From the NCBI RefSeq assembly GCF_002355595.1, contig NZ_AP017422.1, positions 1,612,001 to 1,676,000 of the forward strand: a DNA stretch of 64,000 nucleotides, in the 5' to 3' direction. Below, piece by piece: positions 5,840 through 15,481 of this stretch (position 1 is its first letter; every line of letters begins with the position of its first letter). Under the pieces are notes generated by a model. The model made no database searches. It was given only the letters and a program-made list of their open reading frames with translations, and was not told the DNA's origin. The position numbers and the translations under genes are program-made. The stretch is from Filimonas lacunae. Lineage in GTDB: Bacteria; Bacteroidota; Bacteroidia; Chitinophagales; Chitinophagaceae.

Positions 5840-8236
5840 CTAAAACTTATACGCAATAGTAGCCAGGAAATTGGTAGTAGCCATTGGGTGTGAATAAAAG
5901 CCATCACTTACCCAGTATTTTTTATTGGCAATGTTGTTGGCTTTGAAACCTAAATGAAACTGTTGCACATTGTAAAATACAGTGGCGTCAATAACGGTGT
6001 AAGCGGGCATGGTAACGGTGTTAGCTGCATCTACATAAGCTTCTGCCGAATACATGGCACCGGCACCAAAGCCCAGACCTTTTAATCCACCATTCAATAA
6101 GGCATAGCTGGCCCAGAAGTTACCAACGTGCTTAGGAGTGCCAATGTTGCTTTTGCCTACATTAGAGGCTGCTTTTGTAATAGAATTCTCGTTAAAGCCA
6201 TAGCCTGCTACAAAGTTAAAACCGGCAAAGGGGTTGCCTATTACTTCTGCTTCTACACCTTTGCTTTTGGCTTCGCCATCGTAAGCGTAAAAGCTTTTGC
6301 TATCCTGGGTAAATAAACGCATTGCGTTTTTAACACCAATATTGTAATAGCTGATAGTGGCGCTTAACTTGTTTTGTAACAGGTCCAGCTTTACACCGCC
6401 TTCCCACTGATTGCCATATTTAGGCTTGGCCGACACCACAGTGCCATCTGAATTAAGAGCAGGAGTTTGGGTATTAAAGCCGCTCATGTAGTTGGCAAAT
6501 AAGGCCACCTTATCTTTTACCGGCTGGTACACAATACCTAATTTAGGAGAAAGTGCCGCCTGGTTATAGTTGGTATTAGGAGTAATCACCTGGGTTAACC
6601 AGTTGTAGGTGCCCTGGCTGTTAATTCTATCAGCGCGCAGGCTGGCCATTACCATTAATTGCTCGCTGATATTAAATACGTCTGAAATATAAGCAGCATA
6701 ATATTTATAACGGGAAGTGGCATTGCTGGCCAAAGCGCTGTTTTGTGATAACCTGTCGTCCAGTTGTTCTTTTCTTATGCTGGGAATAGGCTGGTTGATA
6801 TTTACCACATCCATTAACTCGCGGCGGTATTTATAGCTACGATATTGAGAGAGGTAATCTAATCCAATTACTACACGGTTACGGAATCGGCCAATATGGA
6901 AATCGCCGATAAAGTTTTGCTGAATTTCTGTTCTGTTTGTTTTATCAGGCGCAAACACGTCTACGTTTCTGGCAACGGTGCTGTCAGAAGTCCAGAACTG
7001 ATAAAAATAATTCAGATCGTTATAACCACCAGAGCTGCTGCTAAAATTGGTTTGTGAAGTCCAGTGTTCAGACATTTTATATTCGGCCTGTACAATATAG
7101 CTTTTGGAGTATTGATTGCTTACAAAAGAGTTGTCTATTAAAGAGCGTTTGAAATCCAGTTTCAGTTGGTCCAGGGAAGTGGCTTTTACGCCGCTGGTGG
7201 TGGTCCAGGCAGTGTTGTTGGTGCCTTTAAACGTTTGAATGTCTGCATCAAAGTGAAAAGTCAGCTTATCGTTTACCAGGTAGGTAATAGAGGGAGATAC
7301 CACCAGCGTAGAACCATAACCCTGATCCTGGAAATCGTTTTTGTTCTGCGCTGCCAGGTTAATACGGAATAACACTGTTTTATCGTCATTCAGTGGGGTA
7401 TTAATATCCGCTGCCAGACGATTTAATTCAAAGCTGCCGGCAGTGTAGGATACTTCGCCGCCAAATTTCTGGTAAGGCTTTTTGGTTATATAGTTTACCA
7501 GGCCGCCAAATGCTACCATAGGGCCGCCGAATAAAGTAGAAGAAGGGCCTTTTACTGCTTCTACACGTTCTACCGAAGCCAGGTCAATACCAGTTTTCAG
7601 GTTGGTAGCCATGCCGTTTCTCAGGTTCTCGGTATTATAAAAGCCACGGGAAGCAAAAGCGGGCATTCCGCCACCTGTTTTTGCAGGAACGGCGCCAGGC
7701 ACATTACGGAAAGATTCTTCCAGGGTGATAGCCATTTGTTCGCCAATAAGCTCTTTATCAATTACGCTGTACGATTGTGGATTTTCCAGGTAATTTAAAG
7801 GCAGACGCGAAGCGGTGCTGCTTTTTTTGCGGGCGGCTACGGAGTATTTGCTACCTATAATTACTACTTCATTTAAGTTTTGAGCGCTGATGGTCAGGGC
7901 GAAATCGGCTGTTGCCGTTTCGCCGGTTTTTACCTCCACGGTTTTGGTTTGTGGTTCCTGACCGGCAAAGCTTACGGCAATGTTATAGGTGCCCGCTTCC
8001 AGGTTTTCAATGCGGTAAACCCCATCTTTATTAACATGTATTGTTTTTTTATCATCCAGTATAATGGTGGCGAACTGTGCCGGCTGCCCATCATTGGTAA
8101 CAACTTTACCGGTAATAACACCTCTTGTAGGAGGAGCAGCGTTTAATAACATGGGAACAAAGAAGAGTGCGAGTAAAATAAAGCTTTGCAACGCTCTTGT
8201 ATAAAAGCGTTGGCGCTTAGAGGTAAACAGTTTCAT
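5840..8236 (-). CDS. TonB-dependent siderophore receptor
   Basis: A 798-residue outer-membrane receptor. Residues 1-33 are a long signal peptide. About 38-115 is a carboxypeptidase-regulatory-like domain (GVITGKVVTNDGQPAQFATI). From about 130 comes the plug domain with ENPQSYSVIDKELIGEQMA, FASRGFYNTENLRNG and VEAVKGPSSTLFGGP, and from about 270 the 22-strand barrel ending in aromatic Phe (ATIAYKF). The plug motifs place it in the ferric-siderophore subfamily (FhuA/FoxA-like) rather than SusC. It imports a ferric chelate using TonB energy. It sits divergently beside the AraC regulator and the siderophore operon, so it is the probable uptake receptor for that product. An intact lock region and full length argue for function. 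Confidence 0.88.
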   Translation of the reverse strand: MKLFTSKRQRFYTRALQSFILLALFFVPMLLNAAPPTRGVITGKVVTNDGQPAQFATIILDDKKTIHVNKDGVYRIENLEAGTYNIAVSFAGQEPQTKTVEVKTGETATADFALTISAQNLNEVVIIGSKYSVAARKKSSTASRLPLNYLENPQSYSVIDKELIGEQMAITLEESFRNVPGAVPAKTGGGMPAFASRGFYNTENLRNGMATNLKTGIDLASVERVEAVKGPSSTLFGGPMVAFGGLVNYITKKPYQKFGGEVSYTAGSFELNRLAADINTPLNDDKTVLFRINLAAQNKNDFQDQGYGSTLVVSPSITYLVNDKLTFHFDADIQTFKGTNNTAWTTTSGVKATSLDQLKLDFKRSLIDNSFVSNQYSKSYIVQAEYKMSEHWTSQTNFSSSSGGYNDLNYFYQFWTSDSTVARNVDVFAPDKTNRTEIQQNFIGDFHIGRFRNRVVIGLDYLSQYRSYKYRRELMDVVNINQPIPSIRKEQLDDRLSQNSALASNATSRYKYYAAYISDVFNISEQLMVMASLRADRINSQGTYNWLTQVITPNTNYNQAALSPKLGIVYQPVKDKVALFANYMSGFNTQTPALNSDGTVVSAKPKYGNQWEGGVKLDLLQNKLSATISYYNIGVKNAMRLFTQDSKSFYAYDGEAKSKGVEAEVIGNPFAGFNFVAGYGFNENSITKAASNVGKSNIGTPKHVGNFWASYALLNGGLKGLGFGAGAMYSAEAYVDAANTVTMPAYTVIDATVFYNVQQFHLGFKANNIANKKYWVSDGFYSHPMATTNFLATIAYKF

Positions 8237-8612
8237 AATGTTAATCTTGTATTCGGCGCGAAAGTATTAGAGGGATATTTTATCCATTTACGTAATCGGG
8301 AAAAAAGTTTGGGAAAAGTGGAATAAATAATATTTTCATTTTTGTTTAAACATTGGTTTTTAACTGGTTATAAACCCCTCATACCAATTACGGTAAAATG
8401 TATACCATATCAGGTGAATTCGGGAATACTATTAGAACCTTTTACTAATATCGAATGGCCATTTACTCGTTCTCAGTTGCCTTTATTATAAATAACCTGA
8501 TAAAAAGGTTATATGTGTTTGTATAGCTAACTAACACTATCCCGTAATAAGAATTATAAACACCGTTTAGGGGCTTGAGGACATTCAAAAAACTTATGAT
8601 AAAATAGATGTT
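8237..8612. other. Divergent regulatory region between receptor and AraC gene
   Basis: This 376-bp A/T-rich stretch holds no credible gene. On the reverse strand TACTTTCG, close to TAnnTTTG, occurs just upstream of the receptor. Short imperfect repeats such as GTATACCAT occur near 8399-8408, but no clear Fur box or AraC repeat could be established by eye. Confidence 0.4.
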
Positions 8613-9584
8613 ATGTTTGGTGATTCGGATGTACGTGAATGCGGAAGAAGGGCTGCAGCAACAACAACAACAACGCGCAGGCCGGCAGGTAAAAGCAATG
8701 ACTCTAATACGTTTTATGAACTGGCAACGCCCGATGGCATACATATCCGGTATTATAAAATTGTTGCTGCCGAACCAGGCAAGGTGATTATTGAAAACGC
8801 ATTGCCAGGAATACAACTGAGTTATACCATACACGGTACAAAATGCTACCGTATACGGAATGGTATGCAGGAGCTGATCTGTTTAAAAAAGCAGGAATAT
8901 AATTACCTGTTCCTGGCGCCTGAGCCCATTCATCTTACCTGGCAGGCAGGCGAACAAATAGAAATGTTTGAACTTACCATTAATCCTGATCTGATGTTGT
9001 ATTATTTATCGGAAGATCATCCGTTATATGGCAGATTACAGCAAAGCCTGCAACAGAAAAAGTCAATGGTGATGAACGATACCAGTCAGCTTATTAAGGC
9101 TAAAAGCAATAGTATATTATACGACATATTGTATTGCCCGTTAGAGGGCAGGTACAAGCAGTTGTATATTAAAAGCAAGGTAGGGGAGTTGCTGGCCCTG
9201 GAACTGGGTGCCTATGAAAAGCAAATGAGCATAACAGGTAGCCATACCACCCGGCCATTGCGTTTGAAACAGCGGGATATTGAAAAAATGCACCTGGTAA
9301 AGGATATTATTTTATCCGATTTTACTAAAACCTATTCTTTGCTGGACCTGGCGCAACAGGTAGGTACCAACGATTCTTATTTAAAACGCCACTTTAAAGA
9401 AGTATTTGGCACTACGGTGTATGGGTTTATACAGGATGCTAAAATGGAAAACGCCCGTAAGCTGTTGCTGGAAGGACATAATGTGTCGGGTACTGCTTTT
9501 ATGATGGGGTACAAACATGCAGTGCATTTTACCCGTGCCTTTAAAAAGTATTTCAGTATCAGCCCTAACCAGATTGCTAAATAG
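8613..9584 (+). CDS. AraC family transcriptional regulator of the siderophore locus
   Basis: A 323-residue protein with an N-terminal effector or dimerisation region of about 200 residues and two C-terminal helix-turn-helix motifs. The first is in SLLDLAQQVGTNDSYLKRHF and the second includes VSGTAFMMGYKHAVHFTRAF and the terminal signature YFSISPNQIAK. It resembles PchR, YbtA and AlcR-type regulators, which activate siderophore genes when the cognate ferric chelate is present. The position between receptor and biosynthesis operon supports that role, as inference. The first roughly 30 residues contain five Thr codons from a CAA-type trinucleotide run near 8658-8675 and may not belong to the folded protein; the start codon is uncertain. 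Confidence 0.85.
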   Translation: MFGDSDVRECGRRAAATTTTTRRPAGKSNDSNTFYELATPDGIHIRYYKIVAAEPGKVIIENALPGIQLSYTIHGTKCYRIRNGMQELICLKKQEYNYLFLAPEPIHLTWQAGEQIEMFELTINPDLMLYYLSEDHPLYGRLQQSLQQKKSMVMNDTSQLIKAKSNSILYDILYCPLEGRYKQLYIKSKVGELLALELGAYEKQMSITGSHTTRPLRLKQRDIEKMHLVKDIILSDFTKTYSLLDLAQQVGTNDSYLKRHFKEVFGTTVYGFIQDAKMENARKLLLEGHNVSGTAFMMGYKHAVHFTRAFKKYFSISPNQIAK

Positions 9585-9701
9585 GGCAGGGGTAAAAATA
9601 CCGGGAGTGGTAGGCTTTTCACCGTCAGGGGAGTTGAATAGTAATCAGCTTTGCAGTCGATAATAGCTGGATATATTTCAAACACCTCATCAATTGATCC
9701 C

Positions 9702-10829
9702 ATGGAAAGTCTTCTTCTAACCTCGGTAAACGAACCGCAGTCAGTAAGCGATCTTATTACACAACCACCTTTAGCACCTGCCATCATCCAGATAACTGCT
9801 GATGAAAGGGAGGAAATTACCAGTATTGGTAAATATTTAAAAAGAAAGTATGGCAGTTATGAACGTGCAGACTATATAGCAGCCCTGCACATGAATGCCT
9901 TCCGGTTGTTGCCGGAACGCATTGTACGGTTGCTGAACAGGCTGGGTACCGATTTTTCGGCCCGTCAGTATGGGGCGGTGGTGTTAAAGGGGTTGATAGA
10001 AGTAGACCACGAAGCATTGGGTGCTACTCCCGCCAGCTGGCGCGAGATGGACAAGGAGCGTATAGTGGAATACGGTTTTATTTCATCATTACTGCATGGG
10101 GCAGTGCCTTCCAAGCCGGTGCAGTATTATGCACAACGCAAAGGCGGTGGTTTATTACATGCCATTATACCGGATGCCGGTATGGCCTGGTCGCAAACAG
10201 GATCGGGTTCTAAAACCGAACTGTTTGTACATACCGAAGACGCTTTTTTGTTTAACGCGGCCGACTTTTTAAGCTTTCTGTACCTGCGTAATGAAGAGCA
10301 GGTACCTTCTATGTTATATTCTATTCGCAGTCATCAGCAGGATGCTGCCGTATTACAGCCTTTGTTTGCGCCTATTTATACCTGTCCCAAAGATGCCAAT
10401 TATGCCGGGCAGGAAGCCATAGGGGAAGGAATCACTACTTCTGTGTTGTATGGCAACAGTAAAGCGCCTTTTATACGTTTTGATGCGGCGGAGCAGATTT
10501 ATAATACCGAAGCAGGGCAAAGTGCCGGTGCTATGGAACATTTAAAAGCTTTCTGGAAGGAAGCTCGCGAATTGATTTACTGTGATTTTATCCCGGAATC
10601 GGGCGACCTGATTTTTGTAAACAATCATCTGTGTGCACATGGCAGGAGTGCTTTTACTGCCGGTTTCAGAAATGAAGGCGGTAACATGGTACCCTGCGAA
10701 AGAAGAATGATGCTGCGTATGATGAGTAAAACCAGCCTGTTGCATATTCAGCAGGTGGCCCATCCCTATAATCCTTACCTGGTGATGGAAGAACATTACG
10801 GCAAGGTGTATACTTCTGTTCAAAATTAA
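9702..10829 (+). CDS. Fe(II)/2-oxoglutarate oxygenase, TauD/clavaminate-synthase-like, probable lysine (amino-acid) hydroxylase
   Basis: A 375-residue protein from ATG 9702; the frame is open upstream only to a TTG at 9651. The facial triad is visible: His177-x-Glu179 in FVHTEDAF and distal His313 in NNHLCAHGRSAF, with Arg residues after it (ERRMMLRMM) for 2-oxoglutarate. HxE instead of HxD is typical of the VioC/AsnO/KDO branch, which hydroxylates free amino acids at C3 or C4. Lysine 4-hydroxylases of the KDO group are known from Chitinophaga and Flavobacterium. It is the first gene of the siderophore operon, 13 nt before the GNAT gene, so hydroxylation of lysine before decarboxylation is a reasonable inference. 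Aspartate or arginine as substrate is the alternative. Confidence 0.75.
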   Translation: MESLLLTSVNEPQSVSDLITQPPLAPAIIQITADEREEITSIGKYLKRKYGSYERADYIAALHMNAFRLLPERIVRLLNRLGTDFSARQYGAVVLKGLIEVDHEALGATPASWREMDKERIVEYGFISSLLHGAVPSKPVQYYAQRKGGGLLHAIIPDAGMAWSQTGSGSKTELFVHTEDAFLFNAADFLSFLYLRNEEQVPSMLYSIRSHQQDAAVLQPLFAPIYTCPKDANYAGQEAIGEGITTSVLYGNSKAPFIRFDAAEQIYNTEAGQSAGAMEHLKAFWKEARELIYCDFIPESGDLIFVNNHLCAHGRSAFTAGFRNEGGNMVPCERRMMLRMMSKTSLLHIQQVAHPYNPYLVMEEHYGKVYTSVQN

Positions 10830-10842
10830 TCCTGTTTATCGT

Positions 10843-12030
10843 ATGCAAAAAGTATTGTCTCCTTTAACAGGCTATGATAAAGACGGGATTGTATTTAAAA
10901 AACAACCACCCGGTTATGGCGCTTTTCATTTGCGACCCCTGCGTATAGCAGAAGATATTGCTGTTATCCATAACTGGGTAAACAGAAGTTATGCACAATA
11001 CTGGCAAATGCAGAACACTACCCCGGAAGAAGTGAAAGCCGCCTATGTGGCTATTACAGAAACCCGGCACACGCAGGTTTTTATGGGCTTTTATGAAAAC
11101 AAACCGGCGTTTTTGCTGGAGTGCTACTGGGTAATGAACGACCCCTTGGGCAAGTACTATGATGTTCGGCCTGGTGATTATGGTTTTCATATACTGGTAG
11201 CCCCGGCCGATGCACCTATACGCCATTTTACCTGGCAGGTGTTTACGGTAATCATCGATTTTATGCTATCCAATGCTGCTATCGAGCGTTTGGTGGTAGA
11301 GCCGGATATCAGGAATGAAAAAATTCATGTATTGAATAAACGGGCAGGATTTGCGTATCAGCAGATGATTGATCTGCCGCATAAACAGGCTTACCTGGCC
11401 TTTTGTACCCGCGAGCAATATGCAATTGCCAGAAACAAGCCGGAAGTGCACGATCTGCTGTATAGTCAACAGTGGCAGGGATGGGGCACCTTCTCTTTCA
11501 GGCCCCTACAGATAGAACAGGATATTCCCTTGATTCACGATTGGGTAAACCGCGATTATGCGAAGTACTGGCAAATGCAGCAAACCACGCCGGAGCAGGT
11601 AAAAGCCAGTTACATGGCTATTACACAGGCGCCACATTCTAACGCCTATATGGGATTTTATAATAACCAGCCGGCTTTTTTATGGGAAAGTTATCATGTG
11701 ATGAAAGATCCTATTGCCGGGTATTATGATGCACAGGAAGGCGATTATGGATTGCATTTGCTGGTGGCTCCCGTAGAAACGCCTATTCACGGGTTTACTT
11801 ATCATATACTATGTACCATCATGGATTATATGCTGCAGAACAGCCAAGTGAAGCGGCTGATTGTAGAACCGGATGTGTGCAACGATAAAATGCATGTGCT
11901 TACCCGCCGTGTGGGTTTTGAATATCACCAGGCGGTGCAGCTGCCACAAAAACAGGCCTACCTGGCTTTTTGTACACGCGAGCAATACAGGCAACACCGG
12001 CAGGCTGCGGCATCCACTATTCTTCATTAA
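10843..12030 (+). CDS. Tandem-duplicated GNAT acyltransferase (two IucB-like domains in one chain)
   Basis: A 395-residue protein made of two homologous halves, residues about 22-195 and 212-385. Each begins FRPL/LRPL with an HxWVNRxYAxYWQMQ segment and ends with VEPDxxNxKxHVLxxRxGF. A near-identical block, KQAYLAFCTREQY, closes both halves. The fold matches the IucB/RhbD/MbtK branch of GNAT enzymes, which transfer an acyl group from acyl-CoA to the N-hydroxy amine of the siderophore unit to form the hydroxamate. Known relatives have one domain of this type, so the fusion is unusual. Both halves keep the conserved core residues, so both may be active, or one may be structural. The gene lies 14 nt from the decarboxylase gene. 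Confidence 0.85.
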   Translation: MQKVLSPLTGYDKDGIVFKKQPPGYGAFHLRPLRIAEDIAVIHNWVNRSYAQYWQMQNTTPEEVKAAYVAITETRHTQVFMGFYENKPAFLLECYWVMNDPLGKYYDVRPGDYGFHILVAPADAPIRHFTWQVFTVIIDFMLSNAAIERLVVEPDIRNEKIHVLNKRAGFAYQQMIDLPHKQAYLAFCTREQYAIARNKPEVHDLLYSQQWQGWGTFSFRPLQIEQDIPLIHDWVNRDYAKYWQMQQTTPEQVKASYMAITQAPHSNAYMGFYNNQPAFLWESYHVMKDPIAGYYDAQEGDYGLHLLVAPVETPIHGFTYHILCTIMDYMLQNSQVKRLIVEPDVCNDKMHVLTRRVGFEYHQAVQLPQKQAYLAFCTREQYRQHRQAAASTILH

Positions 12031-12044
12031 ATAATAAAAAAGAT

Positions 12045-13592
12045 ATGAATTTTAATACTATTGATACCACTACTGCTTTGCCGGTATATACTACACAGCA
12101 GGCAAAGGATTATAAAGATATTTTTTACGAAGGCGCCAGTAACGAATATTACCAGGCTATGGAAAGCGCCAGGGGAGTGGTAACTGCTTTCCTGGAAAAC
12201 AATACCCAGCCTTTTAGTGGCGTTACTCCTGCCCAGCTACGGGCTTTGTTTGCAGAGGTAGCGTTTGATACACCGTTAGAAAGTTATGCCCAACTGTTTG
12301 CAGAGGTAAAGCGTTTGTATGTGGATCATGCCACTGCTTTTCACCTGCCGCATTACATTGCGCATTTAAACTGCCCGGTAGTAATACCTGCCTTAGCAGC
12401 AGAAGTGCTGATTGCCGCTATCAACTCCTCGCAGGATACCTGGGATCAAAGTGCGGGCGGTACGTTGATGGAGCAAAAGCTGGTACAATGGACGTGTAAC
12501 GAAATAGGTTTTGGTACAGATGCAGATGGAGTGTTTACCGCAGGCGGCTCGCAGAGTAACCTGATGGGCATGTTGCTGGCAAGGGATTATTATGCTACTA
12601 CTTACCTGCAACATAACATCCGTAAAGAGGGGCTGCCGGCAGAAGCCAGCCGTTTCCGGTTCTTTGTTTCGGAAATGTCGCACTTTAGCTTGCAGAACAC
12701 CATTTCGTTGATGGGGCTGGGTGAAAAGGCGTTGATCCGCGTGGGTACGGATGCGGCATTCCGGATGGATGCCACCTTGCTGGAAAAGGCTATTCAGCAG
12801 GAGTTGAAAAATGGTAATATTCCTGTGGGGGTGGTGGCTACTGCCGGCACTACCGATTTTGGTAATATAGATCCGCTGGATGCTATAGGCAAACTGGCAG
12901 GTAAATACAATATGTGGTTTCATGTAGATGCTGCGTATGGTTGCGGGTTGTTACTTACCCATAAATATCGCCACCTGTTACAAGGTATCGAGCAGGCGAA
13001 TTCTGTTACTACCGATTATCATAAAGCATTCTTTCAGCCTATCAGCAGCAGTGCTTTGCTGGTAAAGCATCATCATTACCTGAACCTGATCACCCATCAT
13101 GCCGATTACCTGAACCCGGAAGAGAATGAGTTTGCGGGGCTGAACCAGATTGATAAAACTATTACACAAAGTACCCGCCGTTTTGATGCACTGAAGCTAT
13201 GGTGTACACTGCGTATGATGGGCAAGCAAAAGCTGGGTGCTTATATTGATACCATTATTGAAACAACGGCTGCTACGGCGGATGTGATTGCTGCCGATAA
13301 TGATTTTGAATTGCTTTGTTATTCGGATATCAGCGCACTGGTGTTTCGTTATCATCCGGCAGCTATCCGGGCTTACCAGGTGGGCGATGCATTAAACCAG
13401 CATATTAAGAAAGAGATGTTCCAGGAAGGCAAGGCCATTGTGGCCGGTACGCGTGTAAATGGCGAGTTTTATCTCAAGTTTACCTTGTTAAACCCGCTTA
13501 CTACCCTGGAGCATATACACGATATTTTATCTATTGTAAAAAGGCATGGCGCGGCTTATTGCCAATCTTATCTCGCTACCCTTAACAGTTAA
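12045..13592 (+). CDS. PLP-dependent amino-acid decarboxylase (group II), probable lysine or hydroxylysine decarboxylase
   Basis: A 515-residue enzyme from ATG 12045. It shows the group II decarboxylase landmarks: FTAGGSQSNLMGML (phosphate loop), the TAGTTDFGNIDPLDAIG segment, HVDAAYGCG with the Asp that pairs with the pyridinium nitrogen, and the Schiff-base lysine in TTDYHKAFFQP. Relatives in siderophore clusters are DesA (lysine to cadaverine) and RhbB (diaminobutyrate to diaminopropane). No diaminobutyrate aminotransferase (RhbA) is present in the operon, which favours lysine as substrate. If the upstream oxygenase acts first, the substrate would be hydroxylysine and the product hydroxycadaverine. 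That chemistry is inference. Confidence 0.85.
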   Translation: MNFNTIDTTTALPVYTTQQAKDYKDIFYEGASNEYYQAMESARGVVTAFLENNTQPFSGVTPAQLRALFAEVAFDTPLESYAQLFAEVKRLYVDHATAFHLPHYIAHLNCPVVIPALAAEVLIAAINSSQDTWDQSAGGTLMEQKLVQWTCNEIGFGTDADGVFTAGGSQSNLMGMLLARDYYATTYLQHNIRKEGLPAEASRFRFFVSEMSHFSLQNTISLMGLGEKALIRVGTDAAFRMDATLLEKAIQQELKNGNIPVGVVATAGTTDFGNIDPLDAIGKLAGKYNMWFHVDAAYGCGLLLTHKYRHLLQGIEQANSVTTDYHKAFFQPISSSALLVKHHHYLNLITHHADYLNPEENEFAGLNQIDKTITQSTRRFDALKLWCTLRMMGKQKLGAYIDTIIETTAATADVIAADNDFELLCYSDISALVFRYHPAAIRAYQVGDALNQHIKKEMFQEGKAIVAGTRVNGEFYLKFTLLNPLTTLEHIHDILSIVKRHGAAYCQSYLATLNS

Positions 13593-13613
13593 TCCTTACA
13601 TAATAGAACAAAC

Positions 13614-15449
13614 ATGAAACCGAACATACAAGTATCTGCCCTGCAGTCTGTGGCACATTTACAGCCGGCTGTATGGAGTAAGGTGAACCGCCTGCATTTA
13701 CGCAAAGTAATCAGTGAGTTTGCACACGAGCTGCTGGTAACACCCCGGCTGGAACATAGCAAGGATGGGTGGGGGTATTATGTATTACCCGCCGATAATG
13801 CTGCTATTGAATATCATTTCAGGGCAAAGAAGCTGGCTTTGGATCAGTGGTATATTGATACGGCTTCTATACAGAAAATGGTGAACGGCCATAGTGAACC
13901 ATTAGATTCACTCAGCTTTATCATTGAGTTTAAAACAACACTGGGCATTACAGAAACGGTGTTGCCTGTTTACCTGGAAGAGGTGAACAGTACGCTTTGT
14001 GGCAGTGCCTATATGCACACCTATAACACCCTTACTGCGGAGGAGCTTACCCGGGCCGACTACCAGCAAACGGAACAGGCTATGATGGCAGGTCATCCCT
14101 GCTTTGTTGCCAATAACGGCCGTATGGGGTTTGATGCGAGTGATTACCGGGTTTATGCGCCGGAAGCCGCTGACCCGTTACGGTTGTTGTGGCTGGCAGC
14201 ACATAACAGCCGCGCACAGTATGCAGGGGTAACAGATCTGCCTTACGAAGCGCTGGTACAGAACGAGCTGGATGGGGCTACACTTACAGCTTTTAAACAG
14301 GTATTACTGGATAAAGGGCTGGATGTACATGCCTATTATTTTATACCGGTACATCCCTGGCAGTGGTTTAATAAACTGGCGCTGTTGTTTGCCGGTGATA
14401 TTGCCGCAGATAAACTGGTATACCTGGGATATGCGCCCGATCAATACCTGCCGCAGCAATCTATCCGCACTTTTTACAATGTCAGCTCGCCAGGTAAGCG
14501 GTATGTAAAAACAGCTTTATCTATTTTAAACATGGGCTTTATGCGGGGCCTGCATGCCAGCTTTGCCTGCACTTCTCCCGCTATCAGTGAGTGGGTGGGC
14601 AATGTAGTAAAGCAGGACGCCTACCTGCGTGAAAAAGGATTTGTAGTGCTGCAAGAAGTGGCGGCAGCAGGATATACCAATCCCGATTATGCCAGTGTGG
14701 TAAGGGATGACAATACCTCTTTTAATGGAATGCTATCTGCTTTGTGGCGCGAAAGTCCGCAATCGGTGCTACAGCCAGGACAACGTATCATTACAATGGC
14801 AGCCTTGCTGCATGTGGATAGCTATGGTGATGCCTTGCTGCCTGCACTTATCCGTTCATCGGGTTTATCTGTTGCCAGCTGGATACGTAAATACCTGCAA
14901 TGTTATGTAAGTCCCTTATTGCATTGTTATTACTACCACGATATGCGTTTTATGCCGCATGGCGAAAACCTGATACTGATATTGGAAAACAATGTCCCCG
15001 TTGGGGCTATTATGAAAGATATAGGAGAAGAGATTGCGGTGCTGAGTAAAGCCGTGGCATTACCGGATAACGTGAAGCAGATTTATATGGAGGTGCCGGA
15101 CGAGTTGCGCATCCTGTCTATCTTCACGCAAATATTCGATTGTTTCTTCCGCTTTTTAAACAATATACTGGTAGAGCATGCTGATTTTCCGGAAGAGGAG
15201 TTCTGGCAGCTGGCCGCGGAATGTATATTGGACTATCAGCGGCAGTACCCACAATTACAGGATAAGTTTGAACGCTTTAACCTGTTTGCTCCTGAAATTA
15301 TTAAAACCTGTTTAAACAGGCTGCAATTGCGCAATAACCGCAAGATGGTAGATCATATGTATAATCCTTTTAAAAGTCAGCAGTTTGCAGGCATGCTCAC
15401 CAATCCAATGGCCGCCTTTGTACAGCAGTCAGAGCCTGCTGTTGTATAG
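13614..15449 (+). CDS. IucA/IucC family NIS siderophore synthetase, first copy
   Basis: A 611-residue ATP-dependent synthetase that joins a carboxylate (citrate, succinate or a hydroxamate-bearing acid) to an amine or hydroxylamine through an acyl adenylate. Family landmarks are present: GHPCFVANNGRMGFDASDY with the ATP-binding GHP motif, HPWQWFNKL, SIRTFYN, and RFMPHGENLILI followed by MKDIGEEI in the C-terminal FhuF-like part. The length is normal for the family. It is followed after 32 nt by a paralogue of the same size. Two synthetases together fit either sequential condensation on citrate, as in aerobactin, rhizobactin or arthrobactin, or a division of labour on mixed substrates. Confidence 0.9.
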   Translation: MKPNIQVSALQSVAHLQPAVWSKVNRLHLRKVISEFAHELLVTPRLEHSKDGWGYYVLPADNAAIEYHFRAKKLALDQWYIDTASIQKMVNGHSEPLDSLSFIIEFKTTLGITETVLPVYLEEVNSTLCGSAYMHTYNTLTAEELTRADYQQTEQAMMAGHPCFVANNGRMGFDASDYRVYAPEAADPLRLLWLAAHNSRAQYAGVTDLPYEALVQNELDGATLTAFKQVLLDKGLDVHAYYFIPVHPWQWFNKLALLFAGDIAADKLVYLGYAPDQYLPQQSIRTFYNVSSPGKRYVKTALSILNMGFMRGLHASFACTSPAISEWVGNVVKQDAYLREKGFVVLQEVAAAGYTNPDYASVVRDDNTSFNGMLSALWRESPQSVLQPGQRIITMAALLHVDSYGDALLPALIRSSGLSVASWIRKYLQCYVSPLLHCYYYHDMRFMPHGENLILILENNVPVGAIMKDIGEEIAVLSKAVALPDNVKQIYMEVPDELRILSIFTQIFDCFFRFLNNILVEHADFPEEEFWQLAAECILDYQRQYPQLQDKFERFNLFAPEIIKTCLNRLQLRNNRKMVDHMYNPFKSQQFAGMLTNPMAAFVQQSEPAVV

Positions 15450-15481
15450 TTGTATGCTTTCACCGAATAAACAAAAATGTA

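Noticed and set aside
8655-8678. Phase-variable repeat
   Set aside because: The unit is three bases, so changes in number keep the reading frame; no on/off switching is expected.
8463-8834. Reverse-strand frame overlapping the AraC gene start
   Set aside because: It contains a poly-Cys run from the CAA repeat read antisense and overlaps a real gene; not credible.
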